Source of the DNA: Methanomicrobiales archaeon
GTDB taxonomy: Archaea; Halobacteriota; Methanomicrobia; Methanomicrobiales; Methanospirillaceae
DNA: 35,585 bases
Direction: 5' to 3'
NCBI GenBank assembly: GCA_026394715.1
Contig: JAPKXR010000233.1
Location: forward strand, 1 to 35,585
Shown piece after piece: positions 20,686 to 30,033 of this stretch. Under the pieces are notes generated by a model. The model was given only the letters and a program-made list of their open reading frames with translations, searched no databases and was not told the DNA's origin. Numbering within the stretch: position 1 is the first letter of the stretch; each line of letters starts with the position of its first letter. The position numbers and the translations under genes were made by a program.

Positions 20686-22403
20686 GGACAGATTGTGGAA
20701 AAACTTCTTTTTCCCTCGATCAGGTCGCTGATGATGCCAGGTACACGGTCAACCGGTACTCTCACCTGTGCCATGCTGTCACGGTCCCGGATTGTCACGG
20801 TCTGGTCTTCCCTGGTATCGTAATCAACGGTGATGCAGAAGGGTGTACCAATCTCGTCCTGCCTCCGGTACCGCCGCCCGATAGCCCCTGAGTCATCGTA
20901 CTCGGCGAGGATATGGTGCTCGTGGAGCGTGTGGGTGAGTTGTTCTGCGATGGAGTCAAGTCCGTCACGGTTCATTAAGGGGAATACGGCAACCTGGACG
21001 GGTGCCACAAGGGGTGGGAGACGGAGTACACGGCGCTCTTCCCCGTCAACTATCTCTTCGTCATAGCTCTGCTCAAGGACGGCGTAGCACATCCGGTCGA
21101 TACCGTACGAAGGTTCTATGACATGTGGCCGGACCTCCTCACCCGGAAGGTCGACCTCCTCTTCAATTATTTTGTAGAGGTCCTTTGGCACAAAGAACTG
21201 TTCTGATCCTACGGTAACCGTAATCCCGTCCGGACCGGGGACTGTCGTTGCCAGTGCATCAGCGATATCTTTTGCCTTACCGCGATACTTCGGGCCGAGT
21301 GCACCCATGTCGGCGACGACTCTCCTCCTCTGCACCCGTTTCGGGGTCTCGTACTGGATAAAGACGGTGAAGGACTGGCCACTCTGTTTTTCGTGCGCCC
21401 GGAGGTCGTAATCAGTCCGGTCTGCAATCCCGACCGTCTCTACCCAGCCGAAGCGATCAGAGCGTACCTCTGCGTCCCAGCAGTCTTCGGCGTAATGCGC
21501 GAGTTCATCAGGAAGGTGTTGCCGGAACCTGAGCCTGTCAGGTTTCACACCGATCCGGACGAGGAGCTGGTGGGTCAGTGCGAGGTAATACGCAACATAT
21601 TCGTTCGCGATAATTCCCGTATCCACCGCTTCTCTCATGGTCATGACCAGCGGCGCCGAATTCTCCTGTTGCTGCGTCTGGCCGAAGAGTGGCACTTCGT
21701 AGCCGGCATACCGTGCAAAACGAGGGTGGTCCTTTTCGTCGGGATGAACAAAAATCTCGGCTTCAGCCTGGGTAAATTCCCGGAGACGAATCATCCCCTG
21801 TCTTGGGGATATCTCGTTCCGGTAGGACTTCCCAATCTGCACTGCCCCGAATGGCAGTTTATCGCGGTAAAAGCGGAGGAGCCGCTGGAAATCGGTAAAC
21901 ATTCCCTGTGCGGTCTCAGGTCTCAGGTAGCCACTCCGCTGCGAACCAGGCCCAATCGTGGTCTGGAACATCAGGTTGAATGGGAAGACTTCGACCGTTC
22001 CAATTACCTCTTCGCAGGCCGGGCAGGTGATCGGGGCGAGGGCTGCAGAAAGCTGCTCTTCGGACATCGTGGAAGCACCGGCAATTCCCCCTCCTTCAAC
22101 TACATGGTCGGCACGCAGGTATTCCTTGCAGTGCGGGCACTGGAACATCTTGTCTGAGAACCCCTTGACGTGTCCGGAGGCGATAAAAATTGACTCCTGG
22201 CCGATGGTTGGACATTCGATCTCGTAATATCCTTCCTGTATTACGTAAAAAGAGCGCCAGACATCTTCGATCCGGCGCTTCATCATGGAACCAAGCGGGC
22301 CATAATCGATAAATCCTGCGACCGCTCCGTAACACTCTGATGTCGGCCATACAAAACCGCGTCGTTTGGTAAGATCATTTATTTTATCGTATACATCGCT
22401 CAT
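20682..22403 (-). CDS. glyS: Glycyl-tRNA synthetase
   Basis: This class II synthetase charges tRNA-Gly. The protein is of the archaeal/eukaryal homodimeric type, about 573 residues from the ATG at 22403. Visible are the N-terminal KRRGFVWPTSECYG and FIDYGPLGSMMKRRIE, a zinc-binding insert with CPHC and CPAC pairs, motif 2 with GKSYRNEISPRQGMIRLREFTQAEAE, and a C-terminal motif 3 region with EPSYGIDRM followed by the anticodon-binding domain. The GTG at 22412 would add three residues (MID) and is less likely. It is the first gene of a unit with hef. Confidence 0.96.
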   Translation of the reverse strand: MSDVYDKINDLTKRRGFVWPTSECYGAVAGFIDYGPLGSMMKRRIEDVWRSFYVIQEGYYEIECPTIGQESIFIASGHVKGFSDKMFQCPHCKEYLRADHVVEGGGIAGASTMSEEQLSAALAPITCPACEEVIGTVEVFPFNLMFQTTIGPGSQRSGYLRPETAQGMFTDFQRLLRFYRDKLPFGAVQIGKSYRNEISPRQGMIRLREFTQAEAEIFVHPDEKDHPRFARYAGYEVPLFGQTQQQENSAPLVMTMREAVDTGIIANEYVAYYLALTHQLLVRIGVKPDRLRFRQHLPDELAHYAEDCWDAEVRSDRFGWVETVGIADRTDYDLRAHEKQSGQSFTVFIQYETPKRVQRRRVVADMGALGPKYRGKAKDIADALATTVPGPDGITVTVGSEQFFVPKDLYKIIEEEVDLPGEEVRPHVIEPSYGIDRMCYAVLEQSYDEEIVDGEERRVLRLPPLVAPVQVAVFPLMNRDGLDSIAEQLTHTLHEHHILAEYDDSGAIGRRYRRQDEIGTPFCITVDYDTREDQTVTIRDRDSMAQVRVPVDRVPGIISDLIEGKRSFSTICP

Positions 22404-22678
22404 ATCGATCACTGGTATCCAACATTATAGAACGCCTGGTATGAAAAAGTTGTTCAAATAAGGGACTATTGAACTGATGAAAAATTTCTCTCTCCATGCG
22501 ACTCCCGGGGCCTGCCAATAAAGTCTTCCGCGTATGCGGGAATTTACTATAATAAGGGAAGAATAACCCGATTGTGTCATATCTGTCCGTTATCCCGCGT
22601 ATAATCCGTGTATATTAAGATAGTATTAAATATTAATCCGCGCATCTATTCCGGTAATCTCTAGTGTGGTTTTCAAAC

Positions 22679-23287
22679 ATGCCGGAAGACAAACGCAAGA
22701 TTCAGCTTCTGGAATTGTTCACAAACATTACCAGCAAAACAAAGATCGTGGAACCGATGAAAAAGATCCACGGTTCTTTAAGAGACCGTGACGCAGTTGA
22801 ACGTGAAATTTCCCTGTTAATGCGGGAGATTCTTGATCTGGGATTCTTTAAGACCAAACTGAAGCCGATCCAACTCGCCAAGCTTGTCTCTGCCTACTAT
22901 CTCGGAAAAAACGACACTGAGATTGCCAGAGAACTTGGGGATGAGAAGCTGTCGAAGACCGTCGCCCGGGCACGGGTTCGCCTGAAACTTTTCCGTGACC
23001 TTGATTTCAAGATGCCATTTGACCGTGAGAAGATGGAAATACTCATGGAGTCAGGGAAGACGATGAAGGAGATCAGCGAAGAACTCGGGGTAAGCCCATC
23101 CACGCTCCGCGAATACCGCCACGTGATTGATCAACGGGATGATCATACCATTGATCAATACCTTGAGCGTATCAGGGATGTCATGGAAGACAGGGACCTC
23201 AGCGAGCAGATGACCAGGAGTGCCACGAAGGATAGCCTTGGGGACTCAATCGATATTACAGAAGCAGAATTAATTGATGTGGCCTGA
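22679..23287 (+). CDS. Helix-turn-helix protein similar to conditioned-medium-induced protein 4
   Basis: A 202-residue soluble protein that I place, with moderate confidence, in the archaeal Cmi4 group known from haloarchaea and methanogens. It has an N-terminal helical region, a first HTH-like segment around AKLVSAYYLGKNDTEIARELG, and a second around MKEISEELGVSPSTLREYRHV, ending in a charged tail rich in Asp and Glu. Two HTH units suggest a DNA-binding regulator, but no target can be named. I start at the ATG 22679 (MPEDKRKIQ) instead of the GTG 22664. An AT-rich tagtattaaatattaatcc upstream is a likely promoter. Confidence 0.75.
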   Translation: MPEDKRKIQLLELFTNITSKTKIVEPMKKIHGSLRDRDAVEREISLLMREILDLGFFKTKLKPIQLAKLVSAYYLGKNDTEIARELGDEKLSKTVARARVRLKLFRDLDFKMPFDREKMEILMESGKTMKEISEELGVSPSTLREYRHVIDQRDDHTIDQYLERIRDVMEDRDLSEQMTRSATKDSLGDSIDITEAELIDVA

Positions 23288-23472
23288 ACGCGGGTCAACC
23301 TGGGATGGATGAACTCCATCGTCTCAACGGAGTGGGGGCACTCACCCATTTTTTGATCCCCCCAGCGAATTGTCTCATCATCTGCTGGTGTCAACGGGGT
23401 TTCTTCCGGAATGATTTCGCCGGGCAAGAAGAGTTACGTTTTCATAGGTAGTGTGAGAATGTCGTACCTGAT

Positions 23473-24129
23473 ATGAGACTCACATGGTTTGGACATTCCT
23501 GTGTACGGTTATCCGGGACGAAAGACGTCATCGTGGACCCGTTTATTGGTGATGGGATAGAAGTCACCGCAGATTGTGATATTATTGCGGTCACCCATGG
23601 GCATGGTGATCACATGGGTGATACGGTCCGGCTTAAAAAAAAGACGGTCGCAATCAACGAAATCGCAAAATACCTGGCAACAAAAGGTATCCCTGTTGAA
23701 GGGATGAATATCGGGGGCTCTATCGATGTCGATGGCGTCCGTTTCACCATGACACCGGCGGTACATTCCTCGTGGCTCGAGGAGGGTGGTATCGGGTGCA
23801 ACGGGGGTGCTGCGGCCGGGTATGTCATCACGATGGACGGGAAGAAGGTCTACCATGCCGGAGATACCGCTCTCTTCTCTGATATGAAGCTGATTGGCGA
23901 TCTCTACCGGCCGGATGTTGCCCTCCTCCCGATTGGCGGGCGGTTCACCATGGGTCCTGACGAGGCGATGATTGCCGCCCAGTATATCGGGGCACCCCTG
24001 GTCGTCCCGGTCCATTACAATACCTGGGTAAAGATCGAACAGGACCCTTCACGGTTCAAATCTGCCATTGAACGGACGACCGATATGAAGGTCGCCGTAC
24101 TTTCACCCGGTGAGACAATTGACCTGTGA
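23473..24129 (+). CDS. UPF0173 metal-dependent hydrolase
   Basis: A 218-residue metallo-beta-lactamase-fold hydrolase of the UPF0173 family, whose substrate is unknown. It shows the opening MRLTWFGHSCVRL, the metal-binding motif THGHGDHMGD (His42, His44, Asp46, His47), YHAGDTALFSDM near residue 131, and the late His in VPVHYNTW. Length is the family norm (215-230). It stands alone between the HTH gene and a short membrane peptide. Confidence 0.92.
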   Translation: MRLTWFGHSCVRLSGTKDVIVDPFIGDGIEVTADCDIIAVTHGHGDHMGDTVRLKKKTVAINEIAKYLATKGIPVEGMNIGGSIDVDGVRFTMTPAVHSSWLEEGGIGCNGGAAAGYVITMDGKKVYHAGDTALFSDMKLIGDLYRPDVALLPIGGRFTMGPDEAMIAAQYIGAPLVVPVHYNTWVKIEQDPSRFKSAIERTTDMKVAVLSPGETIDL

Positions 24130-24511
24130 ACCGCACAGGCACATTTTTTCCTTTGCGTGGAACTTCTGATTTTATCCAGGTAATAATACTGCATATCGCT
24201 GTTTTTTATTACTTTCCAGGCATAAAAAGGTCCTGCTAACATCTAAAATCAATCTGGGTGAGACATTTCTTCTCTGCAATAATAACGCTTTGAAGAAGGG
24301 ATAAAACAAGGCTGTTGTACTTCAAATAGAAAAATTACCACGGGCGATTAGAAATCGGTCATCTTTCTGTACAGGCTGTGTTGCAGTCAGTATAATATTT
24401 TATGTGTATATTGCTTAATATCCGATCGTCTGTCTGTGTCCGTGTATGTTCCGTTAATTCAGCTCCAATACAAAGCGGTATCCGTATTATCCAGAACATC
24501 ATTTCACTCGT
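24130..24511. other. Gene-free spacer of about 380 bases
   Basis: No open frame or structured RNA stands out. A ttttttccttt run at about 24144 could terminate the UPF0173 transcript. An AT-rich stretch (agtataatattttatgtgtatatt, about 24389-24412) is TATA-like but lies 100 bases before the next gene. Confidence 0.4.
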
Positions 24512-24715
24512 ATGGATCGACAGAAAATACTATTCCTCGGACTGTGGTGCATACTGCTTGTGATTACAGGCTTTCTTATCTGGATAGTAAAACTGGTATC
24601 CGGTTCCAGTGATCAGGTCCTGATAATCATCTATTATGGGTGCGCGATGGCGGCGGTGATTGCGCTGTGTTTACTTATTCTCGCCGTGGCAACAGTTAAA
24701 ACCAAAGAACCGTGA
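24512..24715 (+). CDS. Small two-helix membrane protein, unknown
   Basis: The 67-residue product has a short charged N-terminus (MDRQK), a first hydrophobic helix at about 6-28 (FLGLWCILLVITGFLIWIV), a short polar loop (SGSSD), a second helix at about 35-62 (IIIYYGCAMAAVIALCLLIL) and a basic-acidic tail. I recognise no family. The clear two-helix pattern and a proper ATG make a real gene likely. It is the only gene in a roughly 800-base stretch, and nothing nearby suggests its role. Confidence 0.6.
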   Translation: MDRQKILFLGLWCILLVITGFLIWIVKLVSGSSDQVLIIIYYGCAMAAVIALCLLILAVATVKTKEP

Positions 24716-24926
24716 GTTGTCGTACCTTGCTCAAAAGAGTATGTGATACGAGTTTTTTCCTTCCATCCGAAGGAAAACTTTCCAAAGATCGGTCCAATGC
24801 AAGACAACTTCATGGAGCGGGCCGTCTGTCCTGCCGAAAGGCATGCACTATCGATATTTTATAAAATGTGACGGCCCGGTATTTTCTCATACCGCCAAAA
24901 AAAATGTTTTTTATAATACTGGCCGA

Positions 24927-26108
24927 CTAGAAATCGGTCATTACCCTGAACTGGTCAATCTCTTCCCGGTTCAGGTTTTCAAGGAATATTTCAGCCGCGG
25001 AACGGATATCTTTGCTCGCGGTGATTGCCCGCCCGACGACAAGGATGTCCGCACCTGACTTCAGTGCATCCTTTACGACCTCTGCCCTGATTCCGCCGGC
25101 AGTTGCCACGAGGAGTTTCCCACCGGCTGCCTTCTTTAACGCGGCAATATTGCCCCACGCGTGTTTTGTTTCCTCAGCATCGATCGCCCGGTGAAGCTCA
25201 ACAATATCCGGCTTCACCGACAGCCCTGCAATCAGCTTGACCGGGTCGGCCACGTTTAACATATCCACGATGGAATAGATACCGGTCTTCTTCGCCTCGA
25301 TAATCGCTTTCTCAAGCGTTGAGACGGGTGCGAGACCCGAAATTACAACGGCGTCGGCGGATGCATCGGCTGCCATCCGGGCCTCAAGATTTCCGGTGTC
25401 AAGAATTTTTAAGTCTGCAATAATGAATGCATTCGGTCTGATCTTCCGCATTTCAGAGATCACGTTCAGGCCGAACCGCTTGATCAGCGGTGTCCCTGCC
25501 TCGATGATAAGGTGGTCATTGGCCGGGAGCTCGGTGAGCACCTGGGTGACTTTGTTCATATCGACCAGGTCAAGGGCGACCTGCAGGTAGGGCGGGTCCC
25601 AGAGCCGCTGTACCTTAAAGCCCATAACGGCATGCGCCGCGCGGTCCTTCTCGTAGATGAGGGTCTTTTTGTCTGGGAATGCATCCATTGCCCGGGTGAT
25701 GGCAAGTTTCATCGCCCCGTAGTTGTAGCGGTAAATTTTATTGTAGTCCGCCGCTGCCGGGTCGAGGTAGACACTTGCAAGGACCACGATCTGTTCGATA
25801 TCCTGGTCTTTAAATGCCCCTTCTTCAACCGAATCTGCGACTGCCTTTGCCACTGCTGCCTGCACCGGCCCGAACATCTCCCGTACCTGGCCCTCTTTCT
25901 TCATCGTGACTTTCGGGATCACGAGTGTGACAGGTTTTGTCAGCAGGTTTGGTCTTATGACTGCGAGTAACGGTGTATGCCCTGCAGAAAGCTGCGAGAG
26001 TGCATTCGCAAATGCGGCCCCGACAGCCCCTTCCTTATCTCCTATCATCAGGTCGATGTGGGCGAGCTCCGGCCCGTCCCCGACGAGTGCTTCTCCTATA
26101 AGATACAT
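24927..26108 (-). CDS. fae-hps: Bifunctional formaldehyde-activating enzyme/3-hexulose-6-phosphate synthase (Fae-Hps)
   Basis: The 393-residue fusion links one-carbon and pentose metabolism. The N-terminal Fae part (about 1-165) joins formaldehyde to tetrahydromethanopterin, and the C-terminal Hps part (about 170-393) interconverts hexulose-6-phosphate with ribulose-5-phosphate and formaldehyde. Visible are the Fae catalytic His17 in ELAHIDLMIG, the GAMKLAITRAMDAFP end of Fae, then the Hps TIM-barrel motifs FIIADLKILDTGN and ATAGGIRAEV. In methanogens lacking the oxidative pentose pathway this enzyme supplies ribose phosphate. It is a single-gene unit. The fusion is typical of archaea. Confidence 0.97.
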   Translation of the reverse strand: MYLIGEALVGDGPELAHIDLMIGDKEGAVGAAFANALSQLSAGHTPLLAVIRPNLLTKPVTLVIPKVTMKKEGQVREMFGPVQAAVAKAVADSVEEGAFKDQDIEQIVVLASVYLDPAAADYNKIYRYNYGAMKLAITRAMDAFPDKKTLIYEKDRAAHAVMGFKVQRLWDPPYLQVALDLVDMNKVTQVLTELPANDHLIIEAGTPLIKRFGLNVISEMRKIRPNAFIIADLKILDTGNLEARMAADASADAVVISGLAPVSTLEKAIIEAKKTGIYSIVDMLNVADPVKLIAGLSVKPDIVELHRAIDAEETKHAWGNIAALKKAAGGKLLVATAGGIRAEVVKDALKSGADILVVGRAITASKDIRSAAEIFLENLNREEIDQFRVMTDF

Positions 26109-26320
26109 AAAATCTCTTCGTCTCCTGTTAACTATGTGGCCCCATTATATGATAAATGTTTTAATTTTAGGGGCGGTCCGGAAAAAATGAGGTGCAGCTG
26201 CAATTCCCGGTGGTGTTGCTCTCAACGAGGGGTGGTAACCTGATACATTCAGGCGAAAAATCCAGGGAAATTAAAAAGGATGCAAAAATTTTCCCTGAAA
26301 AATTGCTATGTGGTTACGGT

Positions 26321-26710
26321 TCAGCTCAACCCCTGCCGGTCCCGCTCGGCGAATACGTCTTTTGCAACAGCCATGCCGTTCAGAGCAGCAGGAAAACCCG
26401 CATATACAGCCATCTGGGTGATGATTTCTACTATTTCCGCACGGGTACAACCCACGTTCAGCGCCATGGAAATATGTGCATTCAACTGGACTGGCGCATT
26501 ACCCAGTGCAGTGAGCGCCGCAACGGTGGCTACCTGGCGTGATTTGATATCAAGGCCCGGCCTGCACACCACGTCTCCATACGGGAATTCAACCGTGTAA
26601 CGGGCAAGGTCCGGTGCAATCCCAACCAGTTTTTCGAGCATCGCATCAACGCCCACGCCGCTCATTGTTTCCAACTGTTTTTTTCCACGTTCAAACCGAT
26701 CGTTATCCAT
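26321..26710 (-). CDS. Carboxymuconolactone decarboxylase family protein
   Basis: A protein of about 129 residues with the CMD/AhpD-like all-helical fold. The opening FERGKKQLETM, then RQVATVAALTALGNAPVQLNAHISMALNVGCTRAEIVEIITQMAVYAGFPAALNGM, is the CMD core with the conserved His and the EIxE pattern. Only one cysteine (in NVGCTRAE) is present, instead of the CxxC of peroxidase-type AhpD, so peroxidase activity is doubtful. I prefer the ATG 26710 with ggag nine bases upstream; 26725 and 26809 are alternatives. It precedes tRNA-Trp on the minus strand map, but no functional link is apparent. Confidence 0.85.
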   Translation of the reverse strand: MDNDRFERGKKQLETMSGVGVDAMLEKLVGIAPDLARYTVEFPYGDVVCRPGLDIKSRQVATVAALTALGNAPVQLNAHISMALNVGCTRAEIVEIITQMAVYAGFPAALNGMAVAKDVFAERDRQGLS

Positions 26711-26818
26711 ATCATGTATCTCCATGATCCTGGTTATCTCCGGATAGTGATGAAACATGGGGTAAATCCGTTGGGAAAAAGGGCAATCGCTACCGGATCG
26801 GAGTCGCAATAAAAAATG

Positions 26819-26979
26819 TGGGGTCGGTGAGATTTGAACTCACGATCGACGGGTCTCTCCGACATGCGTCAGTGCTCCAACGGATCATCACCATTCAGAA
26901 GACCCATTGTTCATCATTCGCACAGAAGACGCGAAAGACCGCTGGAGCCCGTCGCCATTCCGGACTAGGCCACGACCCC
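26819..26979 (-). tRNA. trnW: tRNA-Trp (anticodon CCA) with an 87-base intron
   Basis: The acceptor strands GGGGTCG (26973-26979) and CGACCCC (26820-26826) pair perfectly, with A73 at 26819. The D-arm GCC/GGC, anticodon stem ACGGG/CCCGT with anticodon CCA at 26943-26945, and T-arm GTGAG-TTCAAAT-CTCAC are complete. The intron (26855-26941) lies between G37 and A38. The splice sites form a bulge-helix-bulge: bulges AGC and AGA around the four-pair helix CTCC/GGAG, as cut by archaeal endonuclease. The mature tRNA is 74 bases and CCA is not encoded. A TATA box lies about 30 bases upstream. Confidence 0.95.
26855..26941 (-). ncRNA. Box C/D 2'-O-methylation guide RNA within the tRNA-Trp intron
   Basis: The intron has all four boxes in order: C AUGAUGA (26911-26917), D' CUGA (26895-26898), C' GUGAUGA (26885-26891) and D CUGA (26869-26872). 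The guide before D (uuggagca) pairs with the anticodon loop, and the fifth base from box D faces C34. The guide before D' (augggucuu) pairs with the 3' exon junction, and its fifth base faces position 39, here a C. This matches the self-guiding tRNA-Trp intron known from Haloferax volcanii, which directs methylation of C34 and U39. Confidence 0.9.
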
Positions 26980-27006
26980 GATGTTGTAGATTAAATCGTA
27001 TTTTCG

Positions 27007-27015
27007 AGATATAAG
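27007..27015 (-). promoter_or_regulatory. TATA box for tRNA-Trp
   Basis: agatataag (cttatatct on the minus strand) is centred about 32 bases before the 5' end of the tRNA. Confidence 0.6.
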
Positions 27016-27105
27016 TGTTCGCATAAAGAAACACCGGCAAGGTCTATGTTCCAGTGACCTGCCAGATGTCGCCGCCACTTGGGTTTTTCATGCGAAATCA
27101 GTAAT

Positions 27106-27113
27106 CATATATC
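27106..27113 (+). promoter_or_regulatory. TATA box for the acyl-CoA ligase gene
   Basis: catatatc is centred about 27 bases before the ATG at 27138, with no ribosome binding site between them: a leaderless arrangement. Confidence 0.5.
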
Positions 27114-27137
27114 TTTTCTCACGCCATAACCTGATCA

Positions 27138-28838
27138 ATGGTGAAGATCAGTTACGATTGTGGAATCTCTTCATTTCCGTTGATTGGCGAGACTATCGGT
27201 TACATGTTCAACCGGATCGCAAAAGAGAACCCTGATAACGAAGCCGTTGTTTCCGTCCACCAGGGGATCAGGTGGACATACCGTGAGTTCCAGGGTCATG
27301 TGGATAACCTGGCAAAGGGGCTGATGGCGCTTGGTGTCGATAAAGGTCACAGGGTAGGGATATGGGCGATGAACTATGCCGAGTGGGTCCAGGTACAATT
27401 TGCCACGGCTAAAATCGGGGCTATTATGGTGAATATCAACCCCGCGTACCGGACGTACGAGCTCGATTATGTGTTGAAACAGGCAGAAATCCAGACCCTC
27501 ATCATCCAGGGGCGGTTCAAGACATCAGATTATGTTGGCATGTTTTACGAGGCCTGTCCTGAAGCATATGAATCACGTCCTGGCCACGTCAAGAGCGACA
27601 AATTCCCCTTCCTTAAAAACATTATTTTCATGGGGGATATCCCTTACAACGGGATGTTTGTCTGGGAGGACTGCATCAGGAAAGGTGATGAAATCAGTCA
27701 TGATGAGCTGATCGACCGCGAGGAGTCCTTAGAGTTCGATGATGCCATCAATATCCAGTATACAAGCGGGACCACCGGTTTTCCAAAGGGGGTCGTCCTC
27801 AGCCATCACTCGGTGCTGAATAACGGGTACATTATCGGGGAAGGGATGGGTTTTACCCCGGCTGACCGCCTCTGTATCCCGGTCCCGTTCTATCATTGTT
27901 TTGGCATGGTGCTCTCAAACCTTGCCTGTGTTACGCACGGGTCGACCATGGTAATACCGTCACCTGTTTTCGATGCGGGAGAAGTGCTGAAAACGATCCA
28001 GAATGAGAAATGTACCGCGCTGCATGGTGTCCCTACGATGTTCATCGCCGAGCTTTCGCACCCGGAATTCTCCCGTTACTCGATGAGCACCCTTCGTACC
28101 GGGATTATGGCTGGTTCTCCCTGTCCTATCGAGGTGATGAAAGAAGTCTCAAAGAAGATGAATATGACTGATATTGTGATCGTGTATGGCCAGACCGAGA
28201 CCTCTCCTGGTGTTACGATGACCACAACAAAAGACCCGATTGAACGACGGGTATCTACCGTGGGCAAGCTCTTCCCCCATACGGAATTGAAATTCATCGA
28301 CCAGAAGACCCAAAAAATTGTCCCGCGGGGTGAGATCGGGGAGATCTGTGCACGTGGATATATGACCATGAAATGTTATTACAACAACCCGAATGCTACC
28401 CATGGAACTCTGGACCATAACGGCTGGAATCATACGGGGGACCTTGGTACTATCGACGATGAGGGGTATGTAAAAATCGTGGGCCGTTTGAAGGATATGG
28501 TCATCCGCGGCGGGGAGAATATTTACCCGCGCGAAATCGAGGAATTCCTGCACCACCATCCAAAGATTGCAGATGTATACGTTATCGGCGTTCCAGATCT
28601 GAAATATGGTGAGGAACTGGCGGCCTGGGTGAAAATTGTGCCCGGTCAGACGGCAACAGAGGACGAGATCAAGGATTTCTGCAAGGGAAAGATTGCCCAT
28701 TACAAGATCCCCCGGTATGTCAGGTTCACGGATGATTTCCCTGTTACCATATCTGGCAAGATCCAGAAATACAAGATGCGTGAGGTCTCGGTGAAAGAAC
28801 TGCACCTCGAATCTGCCGACGAGATTAAAACCGCGTAA
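27138..28838 (+). CDS. AMP-forming acyl-CoA synthetase
   Basis: The 566-residue protein belongs to the ANL superfamily and activates a carboxylic acid, probably a fatty acid, through an acyl-adenylate to acyl-CoA. Motifs seen are the P-loop [12 protein letters not shown] (about 208-219), [20 protein letters not shown] (about 348), TGDLG, the hinge [16 protein letters not shown], and the catalytic Lys541 in SGKIQKYK. The overall layout resembles medium- to long-chain ligases (FadD/AcsF type) more than acetyl-CoA synthetase. Substrate cannot be set from sequence. It stands alone with its own leaderless promoter. In a methanogen it may serve syntrophic-acid or lipid salvage, which is inference. 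Confidence 0.9.
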   Translation: MVKISYDCGISSFPLIGETIGYMFNRIAKENPDNEAVVSVHQGIRWTYREFQGHVDNLAKGLMALGVDKGHRVGIWAMNYAEWVQVQFATAKIGAIMVNINPAYRTYELDYVLKQAEIQTLIIQGRFKTSDYVGMFYEACPEAYESRPGHVKSDKFPFLKNIIFMGDIPYNGMFVWEDCIRKGDEISHDELIDREESLEFDDAINIQYTSGTTGFPKGVVLSHHSVLNNGYIIGEGMGFTPADRLCIPVPFYHCFGMVLSNLACVTHGSTMVIPSPVFDAGEVLKTIQNEKCTALHGVPTMFIAELSHPEFSRYSMSTLRTGIMAGSPCPIEVMKEVSKKMNMTDIVIVYGQTETSPGVTMTTTKDPIERRVSTVGKLFPHTELKFIDQKTQKIVPRGEIGEICARGYMTMKCYYNNPNATHGTLDHNGWNHTGDLGTIDDEGYVKIVGRLKDMVIRGGENIYPREIEEFLHHHPKIADVYVIGVPDLKYGEELAAWVKIVPGQTATEDEIKDFCKGKIAHYKIPRYVRFTDDFPVTISGKIQKYKMREVSVKELHLESADEIKTA

Positions 28839-29061
28839 GAATATTACCTGATACATTCAAAGGGCCAAATAAATGCCCCTGATCTTTTTCCCCTGCACCT
28901 TTTTGAAATTGAGACTACTTACAACCCGGCTGTCTGAACGGGGTAACCACCATCTGACCGTACCATAATGAGGTCACCATCGAGGTTGGGAGGAAAAAAC
29001 CCGGTGTCGGGATTACCCCACGCTTGGTGAAACGCTGTTCATCCGTGGGGTGAAACGAGTG

Positions 29062-30033
29062 TTATGCGGGGGCTGATGTCGGAATGCTATCAACAAACGG
29101 GTACATGCCGTTCTTCGCAGTCTCAATCGAGAATTTCATTCCGTCCGTTCTGACAACGGTGCTGCCATCAGTATCGGTCCGGAATATCAGCGCCCCAGAA
29201 TCTTCCAGGCGCCGCAGTGTGTCTCCTGCAGGGTGGTAATAGGGGTTTCCTGCGCCAACAGAGATGATGGCCGCTTCTGGTCGTACCCGTTCGAGAAAGG
29301 CACGACCAGTCCCATGCGGGCTCCCGTGGTGTGCGACTTTCAGGACCTGGCTTTCGAGTGGGAGCCCGGAATTTACCATCAATTCTTCTGTCGTGATGCC
29401 TGCATCCCCTTCGAACAGGATATTCATCCGCCCGATTGAGGCTCTGAGTACGATCGACCCGTCATTTGGGTCCTGGTCTTTGCTCCCGTCCGGTGCTGAA
29501 AGTACAAGCATTGTCAGTCCCGGGGCAGGACTAAAAGAATCTCCCCGTTGAACGGTTGAGTACGGGATATTCTTACGGTCAATTGTCTCAAGGAATTTCT
29601 GGTAGGTGGTCGTGGTGTACGGCATGCCGCTGTCAATGACGCTGAGTACATCAAAATTTTTGAGGACTTCCTGCATACCCCCGATATGATCGCTGTGCGG
29701 GTGAGTGGCGACCAGGATATCAATATTCCTGACCCCCTGGTGTTTCAGGTAGGTAATAAGGCCGGGACCTTCATCCGCCTCACCGGCATCGATCAGGATG
29801 GTGGTCCCGTTATATTGAATAAGTGCAGAGTCTCCCTGTCCGACATCAATAAAATGGACCACTAACCGGCCGTCATTGAGTCCATACGAAGGTGGAATGA
29901 CATTGGTTCCTGCATGACTACTGATTCCGTGGAATGCGCATCCCGCGACAACGATGCAGGCCAGGAGGAGAAGGGCAGGGAGGAAGGAATAAACGCTCCT
30001 GACTGTCCGCACGCGCGGCTTTACCGGGCTCAC
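29062..30033 (-). CDS. ComEC/Rec2-type metallo-beta-lactamase lipoprotein
   Basis: A 323-residue extracytoplasmic hydrolase. It has a basic N-terminus, a hydrophobic signal (SFLPALLLLACIVVAGC) and a lipobox-like VAGC with Cys32, so it is probably membrane anchored outside the cell. The MBL domain follows: VHFIDVGQGDSALIQ, the metal motif THPHSDH (His111, His113, Asp115, His116), FEGDAG near residue 210, and LKVAHHGSPHGT. This is the stand-alone form of the ComEC hydrolase domain without the membrane channel, and its substrate may be a nucleic acid or nucleotide. It starts with GTG overlapping the dadD stop by three bases, so it is translated with the purine-salvage genes. Confidence 0.88.
   Translation of the reverse strand: MSPVKPRVRTVRSVYSFLPALLLLACIVVAGCAFHGISSHAGTNVIPPSYGLNDGRLVVHFIDVGQGDSALIQYNGTTILIDAGEADEGPGLITYLKHQGVRNIDILVATHPHSDHIGGMQEVLKNFDVLSVIDSGMPYTTTTYQKFLETIDRKNIPYSTVQRGDSFSPAPGLTMLVLSAPDGSKDQDPNDGSIVLRASIGRMNILFEGDAGITTEELMVNSGLPLESQVLKVAHHGSPHGTGRAFLERVRPEAAIISVGAGNPYYHPAGDTLRRLEDSGALIFRTDTDGSTVVRTDGMKFSIETAKNGMYPFVDSIPTSAPA

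Noticed and set aside
23155-23427. 90-residue antisense frame overlapping the end of the HTH gene
   Set aside because: The first half reads plausibly, but the second half is the mirror of a well-supported gene; there is no clear promoter or family.
24843-25058. 71-residue frame overlapping the end of fae-hps
   Set aside because: Most of it is antisense to the conserved Hps C-terminus.
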